A DNA stretch of 64,000 nucleotides from Epichloe hybrida (Eukaryota; Ascomycota; Sordariomycetes; Hypocreales; Clavicipitaceae): assembly GCA_019022495.1 (NCBI GenBank), contig JAFEKR010000040.1, positions 62,001 through 126,000 of the forward strand. The letters run 5' to 3'. Below are positions 24,625 to 37,709 of the stretch, piece after piece; position 1 is the first letter of the stretch; the number at the start of each line of letters is the position of its first letter. The notes below the pieces were generated by a model. It was not told where the DNA came from and searched no databases. It saw only the letters and a list, made by a program, of their open reading frames with translations. The translations under genes and the position numbers were made by a program.

Positions 24625-25233
24625 CTTACTATAGACCTTTAGAATTATAACCTTATAATACCTTTACTAGTATATAGCTATATATTAAGTAATTACTTAT
24701 ATTATATATAAATTATACTATTAATAAGTTATTTACTTAATTAATTTATTTACTTAATTAATTTATTTAGTATAAGTAAAAGCCTTTAAATAATATTTTA
24801 AGACTTAGTTTAAATATTTTATCTAGCTATTTATTTAAGAGTAAAAAGTAATACTAAGTAATTACTTAGTTATAAGAAAGTAATAAAAAGTTATTTAGAA
24901 ATTACTAGTAAATATAAAACCTTAGTTTATTATAATACTTTCTAAGGCTTTATAGTCTTTAAAAATATATTTTAAGAATATAGTTAGTAGCTTATTATTA
25001 GTTTATTATATTAATATAAGAATATAAATACTATATTTTATAAAATAGTTAATAATAACTAAATTTATGTTATAAGTTTAATTTAAGTCTTTTACTAGTA
25101 AAAGTCTAGTAATAAAATTTATTAATAATTCTTAAAGAGGGTAATTAAGCACTAGTAATATAGCTAGCTTACTATATAGTTTATAATACCTTAGTTTTAA
25201 AGTCTAATAATTTATATAAATACTAATATATAC
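24625..25233 (-). mobile_element. Gypsy copy G3 (270-bp LTR family), segment 1
   Basis: Matches 31,800-32,397 of the complete element (29,018-36,888) throughout. It is the leftmost surviving part of a second copy of that element, cut on the left by hAT copy B and on the right by the LTR element at 25,234. Minus-strand orientation, pol region, all frames broken. Confidence 0.8.
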
Positions 25234-25666
25234 TGTGTGGCTAGAATTGTGACCTCTCAAGACCTCTCTCACAAGATCACAGGCCTCTAGACCTCGGCAT
25301 CATCGGATCTATCGGCATCGCCGGATTAATCGGATCCCTAGTCATGTGACTATCTAGCTAGATAAAATCCCTAGATTCCCTCCCCTTTTATAGAAAATTA
25401 ACTCTCCCCTTTTGTGCGGTTACTACAGTATATGCTCTAGGTTTGTTTAATTAATAAGATAACTAGACATTAAAAAGAGACCTTAGCAGCTTGGATCCTC
25501 GCGATAGATCGCAAATATCGTAGACCTAGATCCCGTTATCTAGGTTCTAGCTTTAATATCATTAAATTCGTTAGTATTGTTAGTATTATTAATATTGTCG
25601 TTTTTGTTGTTATTACTATCGTCGTCTTTTCTGTCGTTTTAGGGTGTTGTTTTTCCCCTAATAAAA
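25234..25666. repeat. 5' LTR of the 3.6-kb element
   Basis: 433 bp, near-identical to 28,419-28,851. Differences are transitions (for example GATCACAGG versus GACCACAGG, and CCTCGGCAT versus CCTTGGCAT). The last bases are read from the shared end CCCCTAATAAAA/CCCCTGACAAAA and could be off by a few. Confidence 0.88.
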
Positions 25667-26549
25667 CTAGTGGAGGAACGGGGAATGGTCCTGTTAGACC
25701 TTCTGCCGTTAAATTCGATAATCCCCTCCTAACATTGCCTCTCTTGTTATTTCCCCCTTTGGATATCCCTTCATACGATTATTATAATTATTGGCAGCGT
25801 TTTACCTCTTTTCCTTTCGATCCGGGTTAGCTAGATCAAACCCTCCCTTCGTTCCGATTAATTGATCTAGGTTATCTGACTGATCTGATATCGTCAAAAT
25901 CGTCGGATTAGTCAGGTCAATTAATCGGAACCGTCACGACCTTTTCTCCTTTGATCTAGGCAGTTAGATTAAACCCTCCCTTCGTTCTAATCAATTAATC
26001 TAGGTCACCTGACTAATCTAGGTTACCTGACTAATCTAATATCGTCAAAATCGTTAGATTAGTCAGATTAATTAATCGGAACCGGCATGACCTTTTCCCC
26101 TTAATCCAGGCAGCTAGATTAAATCCCTTCATTCCGATCATTTAATCAAGGTCATCTAACTTGTCTGATATTATCAAAATCATCGGATTTGTCAAATCAA
26201 ATGATCGCGACCGTTACGACCTTTTCCCTCTTAACCTAGGTTAGCTAGGTTAAACCCTTCCTTTCTAACCTTTTGACCTTTTCTGACCTTTTGACTTTCC
26301 TTTCTAGCTTTAACCTCTTCTAGCTTTGACCCTCATTTCTAGCTTTGACCTTCTTTTCCTGATTTTCGACCTTCTAACCTGCCTAGCTCAAACCGATTTA
26401 ATACCCTAGTTTTGCTTAGCTTTCCGTTAGGGAGGCAAGCATCTAGACCTTCGAATTCGACCTTCAATAAATCAGGTCTTTCATGATTAGACCTTTGACC
26501 TAACCTTCGTTAGCTAGGTCCGTCGTTAAAGATTAATTAATCTAACCGT

Positions 26550-28200
26550 CTAACGAGGCCTCCGACTGTTAAAGACCTCTCTAACTAACGATTTCTCTGA
26601 CGATTAACGAGGAATCCGATGTACAGAAGGTCTTCTGAAGAGGCCTCTGCCCGCTGACGAAAGCTTCTGTCGTTAGACCAATTGATCCGACTGTCTGACA
26701 AGGTCTCTGACCGCTGACGAAAGCTTCCGTCATCAGACTAATTGATCCGACTGTCTGACGAGACCTCTGACCGTTAAAGACCTCTCTGACTGATGATTCC
26801 TCCGACCTTTGAAGGGGAATTTGATGTACAGAAGGTCTTCTGACGAGGTCTTCGCCCGCTGACGACCCCTCTGGCCGCTGAAGATCCCTCTGACTGACGA
26901 TTCCCCCGACCTTTGAAGGGGAATTTGATGTACAGAAGGTCTTCTAAAGGGGTCTCTGCTGTCTGACAAGGCCTCCGACCGTTGAAGACCTCTCTGACTG
27001 ACGATTTCTCTGACGATTGACGAGGAATCCGATGTATAGAAGGTCTTCTGACGAGGTCTCTAACCGCTGACGAAAGCTTCCGTCGTCAGACCAATTGATC
27101 CGACCGTCTGACGAGGCCTCCGACCGTTAAAGACCTCTCTGACTGACGATTTCTCTGACGATTAACGAGGAATCCGATGTATAGAAGGTCTTCTGACGAG
27201 GTCTCTGACCGTCTGACAAGGCCTCTGACCCTTGAAGATCTCTCTGACCGACGATTTCTCTGATCTTTAAAGGGGAATTTGATGTACAAAAGGTCTTCTG
27301 AAGAGGTCTCTGACCGATGACGAAAGCTTCTGTTATTAGACTAATTGATCCGACTGTCTAACAAGGCCTCCGACCCTTGAAGATCCCTCTGACTAATGAT
27401 TCCTCTGACAATTGACGAGGAATCTGACTGTTAGAAGGTCTTCTGAAGAGGTCTCTGACTGCCTGACAAGGCCTCTGACCCTTGAAGACCTCTCTGACTG
27501 ACGATTCCTCTGACTTTTGAAGAGGAATCTGACCGATAGAAGGTCTTCTGAAGAGGTCTTTGACCGCTGACAAGGACTTCTGTTATTAGACCAATTAATC
27601 TGACTGTCTAACGAGGCCTCCGACCGTTGAAGATCCCTCTGACTGACGATTCCTCTGACTTTTGAAGGGGAATCTGATGTACAGAAGGTCTTCTGAAGGG
27701 GTCTCTGCCGTTAACGAACCCTCTATCTAACGATTAACTAGTTAATTAATTAGACCTACGGTTATTCTGGCTCTGACCGTTAGGCTAGATTAATCACTAA
27801 TAATCCCTCTAATGCTAATAAGAGCTTCCGTCATTAGACCAATTAATCCGACTGTCTAACGAGGCCTCTGACCGTTAAAGACCTCTCTGACTGATAATTT
27901 CTCTGACGATTAAAGAGGAATCTGACTGATAGAAGGTCTTCTAACGAGGTCTCTGACCGCTAATGAAAGCTTCCACTGTCAGACTAATTAATCCGACCGT
28001 CTGATAAGACCTCTGACCGTTAAAGACCTCTTTGACCGACGATTCCTCTGACAATTGACAAGGAATCTGATATATAGAAGGTCTTCTAATAAGGTCTTCG
28101 CCCGCTAACGACCCCTCTGACTGTTGAAGATCCCTCTGACTAACGATTCCTCTGACGATTGAAGAGGTCTCTGACTGTTAGAAAGGTCTTCTACTACAAA
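26550..28200. repeat. Satellite-like tandem array inside the 3.6-kb LTR element
   Basis: About a dozen degenerate copies of a 100-150 bp composite unit. Each has CAGAAGGTCTTCTGA (itself a small palindrome), then CGAGGCCTCTGACCGT, GAAGACCTCTCTGACTGACG and GATTCCTCTGAC. Minus-strand open frames (26,733-26,969, 27,086-27,289 and 27,358-27,573) arise from the repeat and read as repeated SSEDLLYIKFPF and RRSDQLV blocks. The regular peptide repeats could be a decayed low-complexity protein or simply a product of the repeat; no family is recognised. Confidence 0.85.
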
Positions 28201-28418
28201 TCAATTAATCAGACTATTAACAAGACCTCTGACAACCCCTTTGATAGATAACCCTTTTAATTAATGGATTAATGGGTAAGGGGGCCTGAAAATCACGAAT
28301 TTTTTTTTTATCTTATAATTATATTACTTTTCCCTCTTTTCCCCCTTTTTGTTGTTTTCTTTGGTTACTGTTTTCCCTTTCCTAGGGGCTAGAAAAGGGA
28401 AAACAGTTAGGGAGGTGT

Positions 28419-28851
28419 TATGTGGCTAGAATTGTGACCTCTCAAGACCTCTCTCACAAGACCACAGGCCTCTAGACCTTGGCATCATCGGATCTATTAG
28501 CATCGCCGGATTAATCGGATCCCTAGTTATATAACTATCTAGCTAGATAAAATCCCTAGATTCCCTCCCCTTTTATAGAAAATTAACTCTCCCCTTTTGT
28601 GCGGTTACTACAGTATATGCTCTAGGTTTGTTTAATTAATAAGATAACTAGACATTAAAAAGAGACCTTAGTAGCTTGGATCCTCGCGATGGATTGCAAA
28701 TATCGCAGACCTAGATCCCGTTATCTAGGTTCTGGCTTTAATATCGTTAAATTCGTTAGTATCGTTAGCATTATTAATATCGTCGTTTTTGTTGTTATTA
28801 CTATCGTTGTCTTTTCTGTCGTTTTGGGGTGTTGTTTTTCCCCTGACAAAA
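28419..28851. repeat. 3' LTR of the 3.6-kb element
   Basis: 433-bp partner of 25,234-25,666, beginning TATGTGGCTAG and ending CCCCTGACAAAA. The 60-codon open frame at 28,689-28,871 lies in it and runs into flanking DNA; I do not regard it as a gene. Confidence 0.88.
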
Positions 28852-29017
28852 TACCTTTATATTTTTCTTGATTATTAGCTAATAATATTAGTTTATAATT
28901 TAATAAAGAGTTTTACTTATATCTTAATACCTAGTAATAAGGTTATTATAAGTTAGTAATAAAATTTCTTTTTTTATACTTAAAGAAATAAAAATATAGT
29001 TTTTAAATATTAATAGC
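28852..29017 (-). mobile_element. Gypsy copy G3, segment 2
   Basis: Continues the match to the complete element (32,397-32,550), directly resuming where segment 1 stopped at 25,233. It ends in ATAGC, the 5-bp site duplicated by the complete gypsy element inserted at 29,018. Confidence 0.8.
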
Positions 29018-29287
29018 TGTCACAGCTTGCACCGAAAGGTTAAGAACGAAGTGATAGCTAAGACTATCGCAGTTGCTACTAGATAGATGCTAGCTAGGGG
29101 CAGGTATGTAAAGGTTTTAATCTCTAACCTAGCACTAATAATATGCGTAGTCTTTAATAAATACCTTACTTTATAAGCATATAGCTATCTTATAGCTAGC
29201 TAGCCTCTTTATTATTTATATAGCCTAAAAGTTCTTTAAAGACTTGCTTTAATAAATATCCTATCTTTAACCTTTACGCTCCTAATA
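29018..29287 (-). repeat. 3' LTR of G2
   Basis: 270 bp, starting TGTCACAGCTTGCACC and ending GCTCCTAATA on the plus strand. The left half is nearly free of RIP changes and the right half carries several, so mutation is uneven along one LTR. Confidence 0.92.
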
Positions 29288-32200
29288 TAATACCCCCCTT
29301 ATATATAATTAACCTTAATTATAAAATAAGCTACTTACTTAAGGTATAGTTACTATATTAAAGCTTTATAAGGAAAATAAGATAAGGTACCTTATATCTA
29401 GACACGTAAGTAAATAAAAAGAAATAATAATAATAATACTACTAATTAAAAATAACCCCTTATTATAGTTAGTAATATTCTAATAGTAGCTTATATATAG
29501 CTTTACTATAGTAAAATAAATGTTATTACTTATTATATAGCTAGAAAAAATAATATAGATAACCTATATTAATTTTTATAATTAGTTAAATAAATAAGGT
29601 ACTTAATACTAGGGTTTTAAATAGTCTAACTAGAAGGCTTATATTATAGTTACTATAAGCTTATAGCTATTAGGCATATATATATTTAGTAATGCTAATA
29701 GTTATTATTATAATTTGTAAATTACCTATATATAGTATATTAAATTACTTAAGGGGTCTAGGGTTAATATAAAAGAGACTAATTTTTCCTCTCTTTTACA
29801 CTTTTTCTTTCTTTTATAATATCCCTTAACCTTATAAGTTACCCTTACTAGCTAAGTAATAGCTCTTTTATTACTATTACTTAGTAATTACTAACCTCTT
29901 TTAGTCCCTAATTATTATTATTATTTATCCTTATTTATCTTAGTTTCTTACCCTTATCTAGCTTATAAGTTTATACTCTTATTAGTATAACTTCCTTATC
30001 TAGTTTATTATAGCTAACTTATAGCTAGTTTACTATATCTAAGTCTTATACTTAAACTTTACCTTTATTAATACCTTAAGAAAATCTATTAACTAAGAAA
30101 TCTCCTATAAAGTCTCCTAGGAAGTTTACTTTAAAGTAAACTTCTTTTAAAATCTTATTATAAGTTTATTATATTCTTATAGTATCTCTATTACTAACTT
30201 ACTACTAGTAAAATAACTTTAAAGAAAATTCTATATATACGCTATTATTAGTAAGTAATAATATAAAATATCCTCCTAAAAAATAATACCTATAAGATTC
30301 TAGAATACCTTATTAATAAAAAAACCTTCCTAGCTAAATATAATAAATCTTTAAGTATAACTTCTTTACTTACTTATTACTTCTTTATAGCTAATATTTA
30401 ATAGGCTATTTAATAAAATATACTTATTACTTCTAAAATAATAAAAACTATATTATAGTATATCTCTCTTAACTAGAATTTACCTAGTTATTACTAATAT
30501 ATTACTAGACTTTAGCTTAAATTATATAGCTTTATAATAGGCTATTTAAACTTATTAAAGTTACTCCTAAAGGTAACTATTACTATTAAAATAAAGTAAG
30601 TATAATCCTATTTTCTAAACACTAGATTACTACTAACTTACTACTAGCCTATTATAAAAGTAAAGAAAAAGCTATAAAATACTATCCTAATTTATAAAAA
30701 TTCTAATAAGTATAGTTATATTTACTATACTTAAATATTTACTAATATTACTTATAAGGTAAAATATAATAAATATACTATAATAATACTACTAAGTAAT
30801 ACTATAAATCTAAAGACTTAGATTAATATTTTAAACTCTCTTTACTTTATAGCCTAAAATATCCTAAAGGTAAGCTTTTTTAATATATATAGCTAATACT
30901 TAACTAACTTACTAGTAGTTTATACTAAATACTATTAATTTACCTAAATATATTAGTTTTATTAAGCTCCTTAGTACACTTTAAGTCTATATATATAAAG
31001 AGAGAGATTTTAATAATAAAGATACTTCTAAGGCCTTTTCCTCTATAGCTCCTATAGCTACTAATAATAATAAGAGACTAGTAGTCTTAGGGGCTAACTC
31101 TATTATAAAGGGATAAGTACTTAGTAGCTATATAATAGATTATTTAAGTTATCTAAGTAAATTAACTTTATTTTCTAATATCTTTAGTATATTAAGTTAT
31201 AAAATATAATTACCTTATATTAACTTTATTACTTAGCTATTACTTATAGTTATTAATAATTTCTCTAGTAATAAAATCCCTTTTTAATACCTAAGAATTC
31301 TCTAAAGTATTATAGCCCTTTTATTTAACTAGATATTTATAATACCTTTTATTATAGTAATATAAAATAATTCTCTTAACTTTAAACTCTTATTTATTAT
31401 CTTTAATAGTATCTTATAGTAAGGGCATATTTTCTATATTAATTAGGTTCTCTTTAAAAGGTTTAAGACTAGTAATATTAAATATATTATATAATTAAGT
31501 CCTAGGTAGTAATTTTAATTAATATACTAATCTATAACTTTTAATTACCTTTTTAATCTTATAAGGGCTTAAATACTTTATAGCTAGCTTCTTACTAAGG
31601 TATCTTAGGTTAATGTTTTTTATTAATAATAAAATATAGTTACTAACTTTAAACCTTATTAGAGTTCTCTTCTAGTTATAATATTTTTTATACTAAGTCT
31701 ATAAGTTACTTAAAAGTTACTTAATTATAGTATACTTCTCTCTTAGTGCTAAAATCCTACTTTTAGCTTAATTATTTACTAAAGGGATATTTACTACTAC
31801 TTACTATAGACCTCTAGGATTATAACCTTATAATGCCTTTACTAGTGTATAGCTATGCGTTAAGTAATTACTTATATTATACGCGAATTACACTATTAAT
31901 AGGTTATTTACTTAATTAGTCTATTTAGCATAAGTAAAAGCCCTTAAATAATGTTCTAAGACCTAGTTTAAACATTTTATCTAACTATTTATCTAGGGGT
32001 AAAAAGCAGTACTAAGTAATTACTTTATTATAAGAAAATAATAAAAAGTTATCTAGAAACCACTAGTAAATATAAAACCTTAGTTTATTATAATACTTTC
32101 TAGGGCTTTATAGTCTTTTAAAATATATTCTAAGAATATAGTTACTAGCCTATTACTAGTTAGTTATATTAAAATAGGGATATAAATACTGTATTTTATA

Positions 32201-35200
32201 AAATAGTTAATAATAACTAAAATTATATTATAAGTCTAATTTAAATCTTTTACTAGTAAAAGTCTAATAATAAAATCTATTAATAATTCTTAAAAAGAGT
32301 AATTAAGCACTAGTAATATAGCTAGCTTACTATATAGTTTATAATACCTTAGTTTTAAAGTCTAATAATTTATATAAGTGCTAATATATACCTTTATATC
32401 TTTCTTTATTATTAGCTAATAATATTAGTTTATAATCTAATAAAGAGTTTTACTTACTTCTTAGTGCTTAGTAATAGGGTTATTATAAGTTAGTAATAAA
32501 ATTTCTTTCCTTATACTTAGAGGAATAAAAATATAATTCTTAAATATTAATAGCTTAGAGGGTTTAATTAACTATATCTAGGACATAGCTAAATTACTGC
32601 TTTTAAGTAACCTTAATTAAGCTATAGTAAAGTTATTGCCTTACTATACTTTATATAATAAGACTTAAATTAGGGGTTTTAATTCTAAGCTCTTTTCTAG
32701 AAAGTTAGAGTTAAACTTAGAAGAGGTTCTTTAAATAGATTAGATTCTAGCTATAATATCTCTATAAGTAATTAGTTTAATAAATGCTTCTAGTCTTATA
32801 AGGACATAGATAAGTAATGTTTTTAAGGGGTACCCTTACTACTTACTAGTAATAACCTATGCTAGTCTATCCCTATTAGTAATAGCTAGTTTAATAGGAA
32901 AATTAAAATAATTAAGTAATAAATAATATATATACTAGGTACTAATAGTATTACTATAGCTAGCTTATTGCTTATTAATAGAAGTATAAAAAGTATTAAT
33001 CAACCCTACTAATATAACTCTTCTAAGATTATTTAGATTATTAGGTTCTTTAGGAATATAGTTAAGTTATAATTTTTTAAAACCCTAGATATTAGTAGTA
33101 TTATTACAGCGTTATTATAACTAACTATTAGTTATATTAAGTAACGTTTTTATAGAGCCTATAGTATTAATAATATTACTATAGTGTTTTTATCTCTTAG
33201 TATTTATAAATTTAGATAAAAAGATAGGAAGTTATATAGTTATTACTTTCTTTTTCCTTACCTTACTTATAAAATCTAGTTTTCTTAAAAGTAAGTTAGT
33301 AGGATTTAATTTCCCTATATAATATATAATCTTAAAATCAAAAGGATAAAGCTTATTAAGTATAGTTACTTACTTACTAGTAAGCTTAGGCTTTATAGTA
33401 AGGTACTTATAGTTTAAATAATCTATAATAACTTTAATTATATAAGCTAAATAAGCAAGATAGTGTCTCTATATGTGAAAAGCCTCTTAGATAGCTAATA
33501 ATTTGCTATTAGGTATTAAATATTATAATTTAGTGTTAGTTATCTTTCTTAACATAAACGTAACTAGGTGCTAGTGACCTAGCACTAATATTATAAGTAT
33601 AGCCCTAATTATATATCTAGATATATCTATCTTTACTCTAAGATATATAAGTAAGTTAAAATGCACTAAAATTAGCACTTCCTAAAATCTTTATTAAAGC
33701 TCTCTAATTACTACTATCTTATAGGGTTTTAGTTTAAACATTACAAGTTAATTCCCTCTAAGGTAATTTATTAATAAAATAATAACTTTACTATACTATT
33801 TAATAAAATAGTAGTAAAATCTAGTAAAACTAAGAAATAACTAAATATTAAAAACACTATATAGTATTAGCTAGGTTATAATTACTTTAACTCTTACTAA
33901 GTCTATTATAATACCTTTTTCTAATATCTTAAAGCCTAAAAATTTAACTTCCTTAACTAAAAATTAACACTTCTTAAGATTAATAAAAAGACTTACCTCT
34001 TTAAACCTATATAAAACTTATTTAATATACTCTATATAATCTTTAACTTTACTACTATATATTAGCATATTATCTAGATAGATAATATAAGTCTTATTAA
34101 TAAGTCCTTTAAGAGCATTATTAATATACTCCTAAAAAGTTACTAGTATATTAACTAGTCTAAATAGTATTACTAGATATTTAAAGTAGCTATATTAATA
34201 ATAGAATGCTATTTTTTACTTATTACCTAAGCGAATATATAGCTAGTAGTATATATCTTTTAAATCTAGGACTATAAAAATAACTACACTTACTAATTAA
34301 TTAAGAATTTTAGTAATAAGGGGTAAAGAGGCCTTATTCTTAATTATAATCTTATTTAAGCCCCTATAATCTATATAAAGCCTTAATTTCCCTCCTTTCT
34401 TTAGAATAAATAAAATTAGGGCTTTAGCTAGGCTAACTAATCTTCTAATTTACTCTTTAAGCTATATACTTATAAGGTACTCTCTAAGAACCTCTAGCTC
34501 CCTTTTAGCTAAATTATATATAGGCCCCTAAGGTAGTGTTTTCCCTTCTTCTAATTTAATTATATAAGTATAACCTCCTAGTTTAGGAAGCTTACTTACT
34601 AACTCTTTAAAAAAAATATCTATAAACTCCTTATATTCTTCTAGGATTATTAGTATAAGGCGCTTAGTGCTTTTATTCTAATTTAACATAGCTTCTTTAT
34701 TACTTATATTTTCTAAAATTAGCATAACTATAATACCTTTGCTTTTTTACTATAAATAAGCGTACTTAAGAATTTATATAGCTGCTTTACTATTTATTTA
34801 TATATTTATTACTACTAGGTTCTTTAATTAGCCTTTTTCTTTTCCTTTTTAATTTTTATTTTCTAGAATACTTAGCTTAATCTTTATTACTTCTAATAAT
34901 AAAGTAACTACTACTATTTTTTTCTCTTTATATACTTACTACTTACTATAAGTAAAGGAGAGATATTCTATTATTACTAAATATCTCTAGTATTTATGCT
35001 CCTAATATATAATTATAGGTAAATACTCTTTAATCTAGTCTATACCTAGAATTATCCCTTTACCTATATTAGTAATAAAGTAACTAACTTAGTAAACCTT
35101 TATAAATCCTATACTATCTTTTATCTTAACTAATTTTTTTAGAATTCCTTAATATAAAATCACTTTTTTACTTACACTCTCTAATATCCTATCTAATTAG

Positions 35201-36618
35201 ATTATATTCTCCTAATCCTTTTTTAATAATAATTTTAGATAAATTATTAAAGACTATATACCTATATTAAATAGCGCTTATATAGCTAACTACTAGTTAT
35301 CTTATTATAAAGATACCTATATTCTTATTCTATTATTTATAAGGTATTCTATAGTAAGATTATATTTCTAAGTCTATGCTAATTAAACTAGTATTATATT
35401 AGGAGATATAGCTTTATTACTACTTTCCTTATGCTTCTTAGTTATATATTTAGTACTTTTATAAGTAAAATAATCTAGTACCTAATAAGTTAGTATAGTG
35501 TGCTTAGGCTTTTTATATTTATAGTATACTAGGGATAATCTTCTCCCTTAGTCTTTACTCTATTACTATACCTTATCTATAGGTAATATAAAATAAGAGC
35601 ATTATCTCTTTCTTTTAGAGTCCTAACCTTTTTTATTATTTTAGCCTAAACCTATTATAATCTTTGCTTTCTTACCCTAGCCTTATAGTTAGCTCTAGGT
35701 TATTAAGATCTCTTAACTAATTATTTACTTCCTTATAGCGTTATTTAAGCTATTTAAAAAGATTATAATTCTTAGATATATAGGGATTTCTTTAGGTAAC
35801 TTAGCTTTTACCTTATCCTAGGCTTATATAAAGAATTAAAATAATTAGCTATTCTTCTGCCTAAGATTTAGTAATAACCTTATTACTTCTAAGTATCTTA
35901 TACTTATATCTATTATTCTAGTTTTTAACTATTCTAGGAAATTTACCTAGGTAATTAATAAATAATTTACATACCTATTTATAGCTATATAACGTATTTA
36001 CTATTACTTTATATTACTAGCTAGGTAATTGCTTATATATATTACCTTAGTTATATTATCCTTAAAGGTATAGTAATCTAATTTAAATAGTATATCTAAG
36101 TTTACTAAGAAATTCTATAGGCTTTTATACGTTTCCCCTTTATATATAAGCATTTTAATTTACATTTTAATAAGACTACCTTACTATATAATTACTACTA
36201 TATTACTATAAACTATAGGTAAAATTATAGCTAATGTTTAAGGGGTAATTATAAGTCTAGTTTAAGGTCTAGCTAATCCTAGATTTGCCTTAAGCTCTCT
36301 AATTTATACCTTTATCTATAAGACCTCTTATCTTCTCTAAAGGTAATATAGCTTAGATTATATAACCTTATAGCATTACTATAATGCCCTTTTTTCTTTA
36401 GTTATATTATCTATACCTTTACCTAAATTAGGATTAAGTGGCATTTATTATACCTTATTATCTATAGTTCTAGATTATAGGGGTTCTTTATCTTCCTAAT
36501 TATCTATAGCTTTATTATTATAAGGTACTAGTGTATTTCTTATAGATCTTTAGAGTATTAGCTATATAATAATCTAGCTAAAAGTTTATATCCTTAAAAA
36601 GGTTAAGAGAGATTAATT

Positions 36619-36888
36619 TATTATAGCTTACACTAAAAGGTTAAGAATAAAGTAATAGCTAAGACTATTATAGTTACTACTAGATAAATACTAGCTAGAG
36701 GCAGGTGCATAAAGGTTTTAATCTCTAACCTAGCACTAATAATATGCGTAGTCTTTAATAAATACCTTACTTCATAAGCACATAGCTATCTTATAGCTAG
36801 CTAGCCTCTTTATTATCCGCATAGCCTAAAAGTTCTCTAAAGACCCGCTTCGATGAACATCCTATCTTTAACCTCTGCACTCCTGACA
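36619..36888 (-). repeat. 5' LTR of G2
   Basis: 270 bp, starting TATTATAGCTTACAC and ending TGCACTCCTGACA, followed by the target duplication ATAGC. Its right part keeps CpG-rich unmutated sequence (CCGCTTCGATGAACATCC). Confidence 0.92.
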
Positions 36889-37709
36889 ATAGCTTAAAGG
36901 GTTTAATTAACTATATTTAAGATATAGCTATATTATTACTTTTAAGTAACTTTAATTAACTTATAGTAAAGTTATTACTTTATTATACTTTATATAATAA
37001 GACTTAAATTAAGGGTTTTAATTCTAAGCTTTTTTTTAAAAAGTTAAACTTAAACTTAAAAGAGATTCTTTAAATAAATTAAATCCTAGCTATAATATTT
37101 TTATAAGTAATTAGTTTAATAAATACTTTTAGTCTTATAAGAATATAAATAAGTAATATTTTTAAGGGGTGCCTTTATTACTTACTAGTAATAACTTATA
37201 CTAGTCTATTTTTATTAGAAATAACTAGTTTAATAGGAAAATTAAAATAATTAAGTAATAAATAATATATATACTAAATATTAGTAATATTACGATAGCT
37301 AGCTTATTATTTATTAGTAAAAGTATAAAAGGTATTAAATAACCTTACTAATATAACTCTTTTAAGATTATTTAGATTATTAAGTTCTTTAAGAATATAG
37401 TTAAGTTATAATTTTTTTAAAACCCTAGATATTAGTAGTATTATTATAACTAACTATTAGTTATACTAAGTAATATTTTTATAAAGCTTATAGTACTAAT
37501 AGTATTACTATAGTATTTTTATTACTTAGTATTTATAAATTTAAATAAAAAGGTAAGAAGTTATATAGTTATTACTTTCTTTTTCCTTACTTTACTTATA
37601 AAATCTAGTTTTCTTAAAAGTAAGTTAGTAAGATTTAATTTCCTTATATACTATATAATCTTAAAATTAAAGAAATAAAGCTTATTAAGTATGATTACTT
37701 ACTTACTAG
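36889..37709 (-). mobile_element. Gypsy copy G3, segment 3
   Basis: Resumes the G3 sequence at the position matching 32,553 of G2 and runs to the site matching about 33,370. It is more heavily RIPed than G2 (for example ACCTTAATTAAGC is seen as CTTTAATTAACTT). It ends in CTTACTAG (37,702-37,709), the hAT target site. Confidence 0.82.

Larger units (their letters stand above)
25234..28851. mobile_element. Non-autonomous LTR element with tandem-repeat interior (3.6 kb, 433-bp LTRs)
   Basis: Two 433-bp direct repeats (25,234-25,666 and 28,419-28,851) flank about 2.75 kb. The LTR starts TGTGTGGCTAGAATTGTGAC and ends near CCCCTGACAAAA. A purine-rich tract (GTTAGGGAGGTG) precedes the 3' LTR. The flanking ATAC matches on both sides, and the empty site is readable in the complete gypsy copy at about 32,385-32,397. 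The interior has no pol; it consists of a T-rich leader, three copies of a roughly 130-bp repeat (about 25,855-26,240), and a long array around 26,550-28,200. It is GC-richer than its surroundings, so it is a recent arrival or has escaped RIP. It is a LARD/TRIM-like element and must be mobilised by another family's proteins. Confidence 0.88.
29018..36888 (-). mobile_element. Complete Ty3/gypsy retrotransposon G2 (7.87 kb), RIP-inactivated
   Basis: Two 270-bp LTRs in the same (minus) orientation at 29,018-29,287 and 36,619-36,888, with the 5-bp target duplication ATAGC on both sides (29,013-29,017 and 36,889-36,893). Minus-strand pol motifs survive: RNase H with HLVTFMLRKITNTK and IPNSKLLAI at about 33,480-33,590, and the RT box TYIIYLDNMLI at about 34,052-34,090 (YLDDMLI with Asp to Asn). 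The order RT then RNase H on the minus strand, with integrase expected further left, is the Ty3/gypsy order. Gag should lie at about 35-36.6 kb. Every frame carries many TAA/TAG stops. It inserted into another copy of the same family. Confidence 0.93.

Noticed and set aside
26733..27573. Three minus-strand open frames of 67-78 codons with repeated peptide blocks
   Set aside because: They follow the tandem DNA repeat and lack start context, splice signals or any domain; described as part of the repeat array.
26550..28200. CRISPR-like array
   Set aside because: Units are 100-150 bp, degenerate and contiguous, without unique spacers, in a fungal LTR element.
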